Of a DNA stretch of 64,000 bases, positions 1-11,009 are shown piece after piece (the first letter of the stretch is position 1; each line of letters starts with the position of its first letter). Made by a program: the position numbers and the translations under genes. A model generated the notes under the pieces. That model was not told where the DNA came from, ran no database searches, and saw nothing but the letters and a program-made list of their open reading frames with translations. The DNA is from Darksidea phi. Taxonomy: Eukaryota; Ascomycota; Dothideomycetes; Pleosporales; Lentitheciaceae. The stretch covers positions 1 through 64,000 of the forward strand of contig JASJFT010000107.1 of NCBI GenBank assembly GCA_030770425.1. Direction: 5' to 3'.

Positions 1-90
1 CAAGTTCTGTCTGTTTCCAACGCCCCCCCATAAACAAACACACAACCAATAAATATACCTACACCGATCTTTATAAAAAAAAAATATCCA

Positions 91-118
91 CCCCCCCCCC
101 CCCCCCCCCCCCCCCCCC
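91..118. repeat. C28 homopolymer
   Basis: An uninterrupted run of 28 C residues follows an A-rich tract. Its true length in the genome is uncertain, because such tracts are prone to slippage in cells and in sequencing. Confidence 0.9.
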
Positions 119-494
119 ACAATATGCACGTCTTGCTAGTAGATATTAGATTTATATATAGTAGTAGTAGTAGCTAACTCTTCGTATATAGTCAACATCA
201 TGACATACGCCACGCCCTCTTTCATGAGACTCGGGCCGTTGCCCTCGCAGTCATGCCGTAACGTAAGCCTCAGGCAACGACTATAATTAACAACCTTTTA
301 AGCTTTCAATGCATCCGGGGCGAAATACCCTTTTACATTTTATTTTTGGGTTATTACGCGAGTTTGACGACGAGATGGCTGCTACTTATTCGAATATATG
401 CTTCCATGTACCTATAAAGGATGTTAGCATGCATCTATTATCTACAGTTGTTTCATTCACTCGTGACCCTAGAGGCATCAATGAACATTATATT

Positions 495-580
495 AGGTTT
501 GGATTGGATTTATATAGTAGGAGTCTCTTATGTAAGGTTCGTACGAAATATAGAATAAGTTTATATATAAGTAGAGCCTA
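495..580. repeat. Dispersed repeat, transition-rich copy
   Basis: This segment aligns with 33137-33215 over most of its length. Shared blocks include TTTGGATT, GGAGTCTCTT and TGTAAGGT. The differences are mainly transitions, with this copy holding T or A where the other holds C or G (for example TTCGTACGAAATATAG against TCCGCACGAAACACAG). That pattern is what repeat-induced point mutation would leave. Confidence 0.55.
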
Positions 581-1526
581 GTTAGGAGACTAATAGCGGT
601 AGCGATAAGTTACTAAACCCACACTACCGCCCGTAGTATAAAAATTACCTGCCATGATACGAGCATCCTACTTACATCTATCTCTTATCCTTGGCTAGCT
701 TCCTCATACCTGTCCCTTGTACCTAGCTAGCTTCCTTACTACATATCTTTAGTCTTCTGGTGACGGCGAGAGTAGCGGTGCAAACACACTCTCTTTCTCA
801 AACTTACCACATTAAATTAGATAACATATGTAGCAATACTATTTTACAATCCATCTTCGGTGACTTGCTTACAGTAGAGATGATCGACTTACCCTAGAAT
901 TGGCTGTCCTTGGGGTGCAATAAGCATATTCTGCGTATTCACAGGAAGAGCCTTGACGGAACTGGTGGATGATGAATTCTAACTACGTATCCTACGGTCG
1001 GCAATTGCCATAACACGTTCCAGTCTCATTCATTGACTCTGTCATCATGCATCATCTCCATCCACCATCCCATCTTTGAAACTATACTGTGTTGTCGCCA
1101 CAATCAATGTGGCTAGGACCCCGAGGTATATCGCGTACGCCGCATAAATCCATCCAACACCTACGCTCGCTTAAGCAAACGTCCGACCAATGTTAACGCC
1201 GAGCCAGATGCTACAACAAGAAAATACAAGTACAAGTTTGCGCTAGCTGTTGAGGTCGTAGCTCATGAGTGGTCACAAATGAGACGGTCTCCAAGGTTAC
1301 GCGCCAAGTGGATGTTGCGCGTTCCGCCGAAGATCAAGCGCTCAGCCGAGCTTGCACTACATGTGTGGATGCACGACACGCGTGTCGGTTGTCCATAGGC
1401 TACTTCATTGGTTGTGGATAGATTGCGCAAAATCTAGTAGGAAGTCACGTTGCGGGAAGTCTTCGCAGGAGCGAACTAATTAATGTCAAGAATTTTGACA
1501 GTATCTAGACGCGGACTGAAAGTATA

Positions 1527-4156
1527 CTAGGTGTAGCTGTTATAAGGCCGAAACAGCTGGTGACTCTGCTGGATAATCTCCTTGATATGGCCAGTCTCGT
1601 TGGCTTCGAAGTCTTGCATCAATTGCATTTGTTGTTCGTGGTTCAAGCCTGCGCCTCTGTCCTCCTGGCTCCATTGTGGATAGAGGTAGTCGGTCATCGG
1701 AAAGCCTTGGTTGGCTGCGTAGTTCTCATTGTTGATTGGAGACGTTAGTGGTTGGTTGGCAGGCGACATGCCGAAAGGTTCCTGGGGTGGCATTGAGAAG
1801 GTTGGATTCCAATGAGAAAGCTCAGCAAATGTGGTGGGTAAAGGCGTGTACTGGGTGGTTGGCGGGTAATTGAAAGCAGGGATACTGTTATCCATTGAAG
1901 GTTTTGGACTCGTGTCCAGATAAGGCTGTGGCGTAAATTGCTGTGGAGAAGTATGAAGCGAAATGGACTGCGCAGACGGTGATGAGTGCAGGTTTGATTG
2001 CGGTGTGTTGAAATTGAACAGTGGCTGGCTCTGAGCGGAAGGTAAATAACCAAAAGGTGGCTGTGTGTTTTCCGACGGCGTGCTCACAGATGCGGTCGAG
2101 GCCGTCGCCGGGCTGGTTGTGCGAGACCTATTGATGCCCTCCACTATGTTGCTGGACACGACCGAAGCGCTGTCAGAGGGTGAGCCTGCTGAGATAGGAA
2201 TGTCGCCGTCCTTCTCGTATATTCTCATACAAGACCCGATGAGGTTTTGGTACAGCTCCAAGGCAGAAGCGACGCCCGGCCATCGCTCAGATGCGAGTTC
2301 AATGGATTTCAGTGCGACTTTGAGGTGTGACTCAACTTCGTCGCGGCTGTGGTTCCGACGTACTTCTGAATACGACAGAGTCCAGAGCATGACGTTCACC
2401 ACCATGAAGATGGCCTGCGTAAAGATCCAGGTCATGTCGACGCTTTTGGTCTGGATCTGCTGCTGGGTCATATAGATGTTGTACTCGCAGGCATCATAGC
2501 ACAATTTAGCAGCGTGTGCTGAGGGGCGCGGGATTTGTGGACAAGGGCGGTAAAGGAAGCAGACCATGGTGTTGTACCTTCCTGTGAACCTGCGCGCTTA
2601 TTAGACGCCACGTAGAGGATGCCGTGGATGATATACTTACCAAACCTTGTTCAGGCCGGAGCCACCGTCCATCTCTGGGCTCATGTCTCTCCACGCTTCC
2701 ATCTTGGCCTGCATCTCAGCGAACCATGGATCTTGATCGCTCTTGGGCTCTGGCCTCTTCTTCTGATACAGCTTGCGTCGTATTTCGAGCTGAAGCAGGC
2801 GCATCTTGAAGAAGTGAATGGCGATCCACTTCTTCAGCGAGGGCTGGGCGGCGGGCTGTATCCCCTCTTTAGTAATGTATGCATCGTCCACTAGCTCGCA
2901 GTAATTGACGTCAATGTGCTCGCGTCTTGTTGCGAAGTGGCTGGGCCGACCGAGGCTGTGGGACAGGCCATACTCCATGGTGAGGATGCTCCAGAAAAGT
3001 CGGCGGCGCATGTCGACTTCGAGCGGATCGGCCGGCCTGCCACCTGGGCCCATTGTGATAGTCTTCTCCTCATGCAGGCCTAGTGCTTGGCATAATCGTA
3101 CGCCGAGGCCGATGATGTAGTAGACGGCGGTCCTTGTCGGAGTAAGTAGCGAGTAGCCTGCGACCAGCGCAAAGCATTGTAGCGTTTTGAGGTTCATTGG
3201 CTTGATGGCGTTTTCGAAGAACTTCAGAGCAGCTAGGTAGTAGCTATCAGCCAGACCGGCGTATTGCGTGTCCATTCTCTGTAGACTGATAGCGATGACC
3301 ATGCGCAGGCAATAGTTCTGATATGGGTCTTTCGACCCGTTGTAGACATCCTCGACGTCCTGTGTAAAAGTGGGCTCGTGGAACATGGGATACATGGCAT
3401 GCACTGAGAACGTTAGCTCGGCGGCTGAGGCAACACCGACGATACGCACCTTTGCAGTAGAAGAGCTCGACCAACAGGTTGGTGAGGTCTCTGTTGGGCA
3501 GATCTTCAGCGGCGACGTCGCTCACTAGCGGATAGGCTTTGGAGGTTGGGCGTGCGTCCTCCTGGTCGAAGGTAGCCTTGATGTGCTTTGCGCGCGCATC
3601 GGGCACGATCTCGGATATGCTCTTTGAGTCGGTGAACTGCTTCGCCAGCTGCATGACCAGGCGCGTGATGGTGATGCCGCTCGACGGCCCCAGGAACTTG
3701 GACTCGTTGGTGTCCTGCACCTTGACAGCAGCGGCGCCGCGCATCACATCTTCGGCGTCGGGCTCCGCATCGTCCCTCTCCAGCTCGGCCAGCTGCTTCT
3801 CGAGGTCGCGCACCTTGTGCTGCAGGTGCACGACGTAGTTGCGGGGGATCTTGCGGCCCTTGGTTTGGTCGAAGTATTCGCAGTGGGAGTTGGTGCGCTC
3901 GCAAGGGCCGCAGCGCGGGAGGCCGGGATCGCATCTTGTCTTTCGCTGCACACAGCGAGGCTCAGTACGGGATTGGGAGTGGGATTGGGATTGCCATTGC
4001 GATATGGTGGCTGTCGACGGGAGTGCTTACCGTGCGGCAGCGACAGCAGGCCGTCAGCGTATGGGCAATCCGCCCCGTCGCGCCCTCCTCCTTAGACTGC
4101 ACCACGCCCGCATTGTTGGCGCCCGTTCCGTCCATGGTCGGCGCAGAGGCAGTCAT
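1527..4156 (-). CDS. Zn2Cys6 fungal-specific transcription factor
   Basis: Probable nuclear DNA-binding regulator; its targets are unknown. Four exons on the minus strand (4031-4156, 3450-3945, 2641-3403, 1527-2589) give 815 residues; introns are 85, 46 and 51 nt and all phases match. The zinc cluster is split by intron 1 and reads C37-x2-C40-x6-C47-x6-C54-x2-C57-x6-C64, followed by a basic linker and a short coiled coil. The middle is a Fungal_trans homology region with the usual RRRLFWS and GRP signatures. The last 200 residues are rich in Ser, Pro, Gln and Asn, typical of an activation region. The start is the first ATG of the zinc-cluster frame; a second ATG lies seven codons downstream. 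It is transcribed away from another zinc-cluster gene. The family is certain; the specific orthologue is not. Confidence 0.9.
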
Positions 4157-5187
4157 GAGCCGTTCGCGCGAGAGTGGCGGCGGGGAGGAGGAGGAGGAGG
4201 AGGAGGGGGAATGGAGTTATAGACGTGGCGCGCTCGTCCATCACCATCGACGGCGGCTGGCGGTGGGTGGGGTTGGTGGAGGGTAGGTGTAGGTTGGCAC
4301 TTGGGCGGTGGTGGTCTGCTGTGGCACAGCCAAGCGCACGTCGAAGCCACGATGAGGCGTCGGGCGACGAGTGTTTCGGTGGTTGAGGTCGCGGCTGCCC
4401 GTGGTTGATGTTGAATATTACAGCTGCCGTAATGCCGCCACGGGCCAATCAGCGGCGCCGTCGGCATGACAGGTGGGCCGGCGATAGGCTAGACCTGCCG
4501 GGCGACTTCCCGGGGCAGAAACCGCCAGACGAAAGGCCAGGAACGGCTGCAGCCCTCACCGCTGGGCACATGCATCGCTGCACCACCCGCGCAGCGCTGC
4601 ACGCACTGCACGCACTGCACCCACCGCACCCACCGCACTGCACCCACCAAGTGCACCCCTACCGCGCTGAGCCCGACGTCTGCCTACGCTCCGGATCTGC
4701 GGGGAGTGCGGGGCGTCGAGGCGCTCTTCCTCCCGCAGTCCACCGCCGGCCAATCGAGATCGGACGGACCAAGCCGAGTGCGCACGGACGCGCTGCTGCG
4801 CCTTTCGCAGACCCTGTCCCTCGTCTCAACACCAACCCATTGCGACGACATAGGGCGACATAGGGCGACATAAGGCGACATAGGGCGACATAGGGCGGCA
4901 TAGGGCGACACGAGAGCTGAGAGGCTGGTACTTGGATTGTTCGCCTCACGCCTGCAGGAGCTGGCGGCCACACTAAGCCCAAGGCACACCCCCGCCCGAC
5001 GCTGGTAAGTGCGCTTCGTCCCATAGACTCGACCCCTCTCAGCCATGTCCGACCTGGAACGCCTGGTGTTCGCCAACTTTCTTTGTTCTTCGCGCATACC
5101 CATTCTCTAGCTCGATATTCTTTCCCCGTACGTTCAAACTATCGAGCGATTTCTGGTTCCACTCCTCGCGTGTGTATTAATCTCATC
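4157..5187. promoter_or_regulatory. Shared promoter between two divergent zinc-cluster genes
   Basis: About 1 kb separates the two start codons. It is GC-rich and holds a GGA-repeat purine tract (4183-4206) next to the left gene's start, a run of CGCACTGCAC-like repeats near 4590-4650, and a 10-bp tandem array at 4847-4910. Pyrimidine-rich DNA precedes the right gene's ATG. No TATA box was obvious. ORFs inside this region are short and mutually overlapping, so no gene is called. Confidence 0.5.
4847..4910. repeat. 10-bp tandem repeat, about 6.4 units
   Basis: The unit GACATAGGGC is repeated head to tail about six times with two single-base variants (GACATAAGGC and GGCATAGGGC). It lies in the intergenic region about 280 bp upstream of the right-hand zinc-cluster gene. 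Its period is close to one helical turn. Confidence 0.9.
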
Positions 5188-7606
5188 ATGGTTCTAGACA
5201 TCGACGCCCATCCCTTCGCGGGCAACGACCTCATGGTGCTGGAAACCCCTCTGTTGCGTGTCAGCCGGCCTGTCGCTGCCTGCCAAAGATGCAGGGCCGC
5301 CAAAATCAAGTGTGACGGCAAACTCCCGGCCTGCACCGCATGCGAGAAGTCGAACCGTGCGGCAGAATGCTCGAGCACCAACGACCAGTTCGCTCGGGGG
5401 AAGGAGCGAAGCTATGTAGCTACTTTGGAAGCCAAAGTCGAAAAATTAGAGAAGAAGATCGCAGAGGCGAGAGCGCGGAGAAAGTCATCGGCGGTTTTGA
5501 TGCACGATGTCGACAACGCCACCCCGCGTCGGACGTCTGTCGACACGGTCAAGGGGGTGAAGCCCATCACCAAGCGCGCAGCTCGGCGGAAAGAAGCTTC
5601 AGACATCGATGAGCTAGTGTCTGGTTTCGGCTTACTGTAGGTGTGATGAATATTGTGCCTAAGCATGACTGATCATATCCAGAGCTGTCAATGCCACGGC
5701 TAGAGACTTCTATGGCTTTACAACAGAGATGTCCTATGCTCGCCTGATACTGTCTGCGAGCACCAAAGAACCAATGCCGGCTGGCCTCACCAAAGCCCTT
5801 CCCCCGAGGTTCGCAGCTACGCCTCTCATCCAGCAATACGTAAATAACCTCTTCACTCTGCTGCCCATATTCGAGGAAGCAACACTTTATTCTTGTGTCG
5901 ACGCCGTCTATTCTCGGGACAATTACATAGCCCAGCCCTTTGATCATTGGGTGGTACGGATGGTGCTTGCAATCGCTTGCCTCTCGCAATCTGAGCAGCG
6001 CGGAGACACTTCGTATTCGGATGCCGTTGGCCATGCCAATGCCGCCTTGGAGCATGCTGAGAAAGTCCTACATCCCGGTTTCATAAGTAGCGTCCAAGCC
6101 CTGATACTGCTGATGTTGTACGCCACTATGGACCCACACCACTTCGACAGCTGGACCCTGATTGGCGCTGCATCTAGAGCTATGGTGGACTTAGGTATCC
6201 ACCAGGACCCATCAAGAAGTACACCGATATCTCGGACAAAGCTCGAACTGCGGAGAAGAGTGTATTGGTGTGTCTACTCGCTAGACAGGTATGCTCCCTC
6301 ATCCTTACCTTTTTGGTCCGCACCTAATAAAGCCAGATCGACGTCCCTCGTGCAGACTCGTGCATTCTCCTTTTCCGACGACTCGGCTCATGTGCACCTT
6401 CCCTTCCACACCCAGTCTTCCACATCACGACACTCTTCGCCACAGAGCCATATATTTTTGCAGTCATTCGACTCCGCACTCGATCTATTCCGGATACGAC
6501 AGATACAGTCCGAATGGTACATGGATCTTTTCCAGTCGGGCCGCGACCCTTGGCAGGATCCATATCCGTACATATGGAACATGTACAACAGGATGACAGA
6601 GTGGTTCCAGGAAATGCCGCATAGCACACTGCCTGCTGTCAAGTCTTTTGCCGAGCTAGAACTGCTTTACAGCTATGTGTATATTCTGTCGCCTAGTCCA
6701 CGGATACCACACATTCAGGAATATGCTCAACGGCTCATCTTCGAGCACTGCATAGCGTATGCGACGAACCTTCTCACGCAAATATCAAATCCTTCAAATA
6801 CCACAAGACCCATCATCACTTTTTACGACGCCATGCGTGCGTACATGACAGGTCGCCAGTTTGTCGACGTCCTGTCCCGCAATTTGGACGTTATGCTCGA
6901 CCCCGTACCGCCCACACCACCCGCTTCCGCCACACCTGCCTCAAACTCAGAGGACCCTCTTGCACCTCCTGCTGCAATTTCTGCACCTCAATTCCCTGCG
7001 CCACTCCTGCCAGATGGTCAATCCATACCACACGATCCCGCAACGCGAGCGATCAACGCCATCAACGACTTCACAACCATCCTTTCCCGCTTCGGCTTGC
7101 GCTTCGGCTTCACCCATTGGCGCGACCGCTTTCAGCGCGAATCGGGTGCCGTCCTATCACAACTCTACCACCGCTCCTCCATCTCAACACACACTTCTCC
7201 ACTACCTCAGGACCTCTCTTACCAGACCCCATCACGATCAACATACCCCATGCAGAATTGGACGCCTGTGTCCGCCACATCTCCAAGCCAGCGCTCATAC
7301 CAGCAAGGCCTGCCCACAACGCCACCGAACGCATACCCTGCTCATGCCAATCCTTTCGCGTCGAGTCCATATAACGGCAGCCAGTTTGTACCTCCGCCGC
7401 CGCAGGCGCAAGTACCTGATTGGACAACGCCATCGCCGCAACCAATGCCAGATATGCCGCAGCCGAGCGGTGGGAGGGTGAGGCAGGCTATCGTTTTTGG
7501 ACCTGGATTACCGGCGGTGCAGCCACGGGCGCTTTCCCCGGGGGCAGGCGGGCCAGTACAATATCCTGACCAAGGACAAGGGCAAGGGCAAGGAAATTGG
7601 GGGTAA
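5188..7606 (+). CDS. Zn2Cys6 fungal-specific transcription factor
   Basis: Probable nuclear regulator; targets unknown. Exons 5188-5636, 5683-6288 and 6337-7606 give 774 residues. Both introns (46 and 48 nt) are phase-consistent. Intron 2 must be removed to restore the conserved SLDRS motif of the Fungal_trans domain, although it is open in frame and easily mistaken for coding sequence. The cluster is C32-x2-C35-x6-C42-x6-C49-x2-C52-x8-C61, followed by a Lys/Glu-rich coiled coil. The central region has the RRRVYWCVYSLDR signature. The C-terminal 200 residues are rich in Pro, Gln and Ser. I chose the ATG at 5188 because it has an A at -3 and G at +4; an in-frame ATG at 5083 would add 35 residues. 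It is divergent from the zinc-cluster gene ending at 1527. Confidence 0.9.
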
Positions 7607-8091
7607 AAAGAGTTGCAAAAGGGATATATGGCCTTTGGACAATTCATGAAACAAGGATCGAGCGTGGCGCATAGAGTTATCTTCCTACTGTGGTATAAGG
7701 GATCCGTCACCAAGGGATTCCATCAATGCTTATGACTACGTTGTACGGGTCAAAACATGCTATAGCATCATTCTCTCTATGGTTTGAAGTGATCTGTCCG
7801 GCGAATGGCGTATCAGGCTAGGTCGCGAGCGAGTAGCGCCTTCCTCCAAGCTACACAAACGCACTCCATCAAATAGAACGGAATGGCATTTCCGATCGTA
7901 TAGCGCCCATTCTCCTTGCTGACACACCAATACAGCGAATGCAGCACCAGAACGCAATGCAAGAGATTGCCATCGATGCCCTTGGTTAAAAAAACACACA
8001 CTACACTAACTCGCTATACATTGCCACCGATGCATATAAACAAGCCTTCCGATTGAAACTCTCTGCGTATCCGTCGCAGAGGGAAAAATGC
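7607..8091. other. Convergent intergenic spacer
   Basis: About 480 bases lie between the stop of the second zinc-cluster gene and the stop of VPS9, which converge on it. It should hold both 3' untranslated regions. The short minus-strand ORFs near 7760-8000 have no recognisable features. Confidence 0.6.
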
Positions 8092-10728
8092 TCAAGGGTT
8101 CGCAAGAGCTAGGCAGGCATCTACCGCGAGACCGACGCTGGAAGGATGATTAGTGTCTCACATAGGCGTGATGTGGTATATAAGGCAGGGAAGGGTGGTA
8201 TGATAGAATAGGCTGGGGTGCATAGGGGGTGAAACATACCGGCCCTCTTTCAACCTAACAACATCATCGATAACATCGCGATCGAGCTGCGGAAACATAC
8301 CCGCCAACGTCTCCACAACAACATTATGCTCCTGCCTTTGTATCTTGCGCGCCTCTTCCGCCTCGGCCGATGCTTGTCTCGCCGCAGCATCTTCAGCCGA
8401 AAGCCGCTGTCTGTATCTGTCTTCCTCGCCAGATCTGCGCTGCTTCTCGTTCAACTCGGCTTGTGATGCGCTAGGGCCGTAGTCTGAGGAGCGCCGCCCT
8501 AATTGCGGTGGTTGGGGTGCTAGTCGTGGTGTGTTACCTGGTTGTGGGGGATGCGCTGGTTGGGAAGAGGAAGGGTTTGACATGTCGTTGTCGGAGAAGA
8601 TGCGACCGATGGTACTGAGAGGCTTTTGTATGGTGCGGAGGAGACCTGCGACGGCGGCGTTTTCTTCTTCAGGTTGGTCGGCTTCGGTCTTGTTACTGCT
8701 GTTTCTTAAACTGGTAGAGCGACGGGGGCCTGCTTTTTCGGCTTCGAGGGAGTTCCGAGGCGTGACTTCAGGGCGCGCTAGAGAGGACTTTTCAGATAGG
8801 TGCAGCGAATGTGGTGAGGGCATCCGACGGTGTCCCGGGGTTGTTGGTGGGTGGGTCTGGAGACGTAGTTGAGGGGCCGCCCCGGTGGGGTCTGGAGTGG
8901 TCGGCTCTGGTGCATGACGCTCTGCAATTGCGGATACGGCAGCCTCTACATTCTTTTCGAATTCTTCGTCGGATACAGTAAGTGACGTCCTGTCAAGGCC
9001 TTCGATGAACTGGATAGCGCCCATCAGCGATGAGATATAATATCCCGCTTCGCCGCCAAGTTTGTCCTGGTTGCGGAAGCGGAGTATATACTGAACGTTG
9101 GATACGAGATGGTCTGGGTTTGCTTGGAGCACAGTATAGATAAGAAGCGGGACGAATGCGTCTGCAGATTGGTCCGAAGACGACGTTCGCAGGTAGCCGA
9201 AGATGACTTTGCAACAGTTCAGGATGCAGATGACCTTGTCTCTTGGTGCTCGATAGCTTTTGATCTTGAGTAGCTCTTGCTGGGCTAGTTGCAGGAACTT
9301 CTTGCCCTTGTCCCCAACGGACTTGATATCAAGGTGTTCTTCCCGGATCCATTTGTATATCCGGACCTTCTGTGCAAGCACTTCGTCTCTTTCCACGTCT
9401 TCTTGATGCTGCCCTCTTCGGCCAGGACCTGGTGGTTCCTGTCTTCGTCTGCCCTTGGCATGCTGAACGGGCTCTGGAGGTGCAATGGCCGGAGAAAAGG
9501 TTTGTGAATATAGCCGGTTCATCACCAGCTTCTCCATGCCCTCTCTTGCGTTGTCAAACTCGGCATCTGAAACTGTTCGCCAGACTTCACATTGACCCAT
9601 CTTCTTGCTTATGAACTCGAGGAAGTCGCCTATTATCTTTACTTGCTCGTGCACCATCCACTGCTTCTTCCCGAACTCGAGCAGGAACGATCGTAGAAAC
9701 TTGGCTACAGGGTCGGCTGTCCGGTGGCGCAGCTGCTCCAGGAATCGGTGGAAGTCGAAGGGCAGATCTGGCTCAGGGTCTGGCGGAGGAGCGGGCTTCT
9801 GATATTGTGGGGCATGCGCGCTGGGTGACATGGCTTCGTTAAGAGAAGTATTCGTACCTACGCGGTACAAGGACGATGTACGCAAGGGGGGGGATCGCAA
9901 CGGCTGCTCGGGAGAACTCTCCTCAGTCGGCGTGGGCAAAGGTTTGTCTAGGGGGATCAGACTTGACCTCCTAGGGGGATGTGTAGTCGGCGAGTCTAGC
10001 ATGGGCTGCGCCATCTCTAGGCGCGGCGACATGATCTCGTCAGCGCCTGGGCCGCCATCACCGTGCTCGAACTGCTCCATGATACTCTGTATCTCTGACT
10101 GCGAGTCGTTCCCTAACTCCTCCTCACCGTCGTATTTGGTGGCGTATTCAACGGCGTCTGCGTCCTCCGAATTCCTCCCGCTCGACTTGCCCTGCGACAC
10201 GGGCGACGTGGTGCGACTGGGCACATTACTGGTAGACAGGTACTTTTCGTCTTTTGGCGGCGGGGACGGAGGCGATGGGGAGCGGACTGGTGCTTTACCG
10301 ACAGCCTTCGCGGTAGGCTCGGGCGGTGGTGTCGAGGTTCGTGCAGGCGCCTCTGCCTGCTCTGTTGCTTCGGCCATGGGCGCTGCTATAGCACCTGGTG
10401 GTGGTGCCTCTTGTTCTTGTACCACATTCGCCGTCTGCAATTCTGTAGACTGCGCCTCCTCAGGCTCTCCACTTTGATCCCCCATGACGCCTATTCCAGC
10501 CGTCTGTTGTATCTTGCCCGCACCATTTCGGCGTTCTGGAGCCTGCCCCGCGTCACCAGTACTATCACCCTCCTGTTCCTCGACTCCCTTCGAAGCGGCT
10601 AGCTCTTGTGCAGAAGCAGGCAACTTTATTTTCACATCCATTCCTTCAACCACGCCATTCTCTGGCTTCTGCGCCTGCTGGCGGTCCTGCACGTCATCGG
10701 GTTGCGGAATCTGGTTCGGAGGAGACAT
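8092..10728 (-). CDS. VPS9: Vps9-type Rab5 guanine-nucleotide exchange factor
   Basis: Exchange factor for Vps21/Rab5-type GTPases in endosome-to-vacuole transport. The large exon 8240-10728 is followed by a 102-nt intron and a 46-nt terminal exon, 8092-8137, giving 844 residues. The N-terminal 320 residues are low-complexity and Pro/Ser/Glu-rich. A helical bundle begins at about residue 322 and runs into the VPS9 domain (about 485-580), recognisable from IKSYRAPRDKVICILNCCKV and the ADAFVPLLIY strand that carries the Asp and Tyr used in catalysis by this family. A CUE ubiquitin-binding domain lies at about 801-844. The terminal exon completes its third helix and is needed for the ending VDACLAL. 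Without that exon the ORF reads on into intron. It shares a 280-bp promoter with the gene on its right. Confidence 0.92.
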
Positions 10729-11009
10729 GTGCCGTCGTGCGGCTGCGCTGATGGAAAAGGCGTGAGATCGTGTTTGGAAGTGTCCATGAACCGCATAAGA
10801 GGCGACACGAGGGAATACGCAGCGTCTATTGGCCTAGGCGTCCACTGTGCTCCGCCTTGCTGTGCCAGTTATGTTTGGAGCTGCCTCACGTCGTGCCAAG
10901 CCATATCGGCGTTTAGCGTCGCCGGCTCGCTAGTGCCTGCTCCACTAGCATAGAATAGGCTCTCAGTCGTCAACACCGACTCTGCAAGTCGTCCTTCATT
11001 CCCACCGCC
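10729..11009. promoter_or_regulatory. Divergent promoter of VPS9 and the ASNSD1-like gene
   Basis: 281 bp separate the two start codons, so both promoters must be in or overlap this segment. It is moderately GC-rich with no clear TATA box. Pyrimidine-rich DNA precedes the plus-strand ATG at 11010, which has a good context (CGCCATGTG). Confidence 0.6.

Larger units (their letters stand above)
1..1526. other. AT-rich gene-free left flank
   Basis: No supportable gene. The stretch is AT-rich with a 28-base C run near its start, a GTA trinucleotide run at about 161-173, and a degenerate copy of a dispersed repeat at about 495-580. The only ORF, 309-581 on the plus strand, overlaps that repeat and has no recognisable protein features. 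The DNA looks like decayed transposon or subterminal sequence rather than a normal intergenic spacer. Confidence 0.6.

Noticed and set aside
3506..3934. 142-codon Arg/Ala-rich ORF overlapping the first zinc-cluster gene
   Set aside because: It is a second frame of the zinc-cluster exon on the same strand; its composition is typical of a GC-rich shadow.
4847..4910. Possible CRISPR-like or centromeric array
   Set aside because: Units are only 10 bp with no spacers, in a eukaryotic intergenic region; a simple tandem repeat explains it.
9830..10477. 215-codon plus-strand ORF inside VPS9
   Set aside because: It is antisense to the low-complexity N-terminal part of VPS9 and consists of Ser/Gly-rich shadow sequence.
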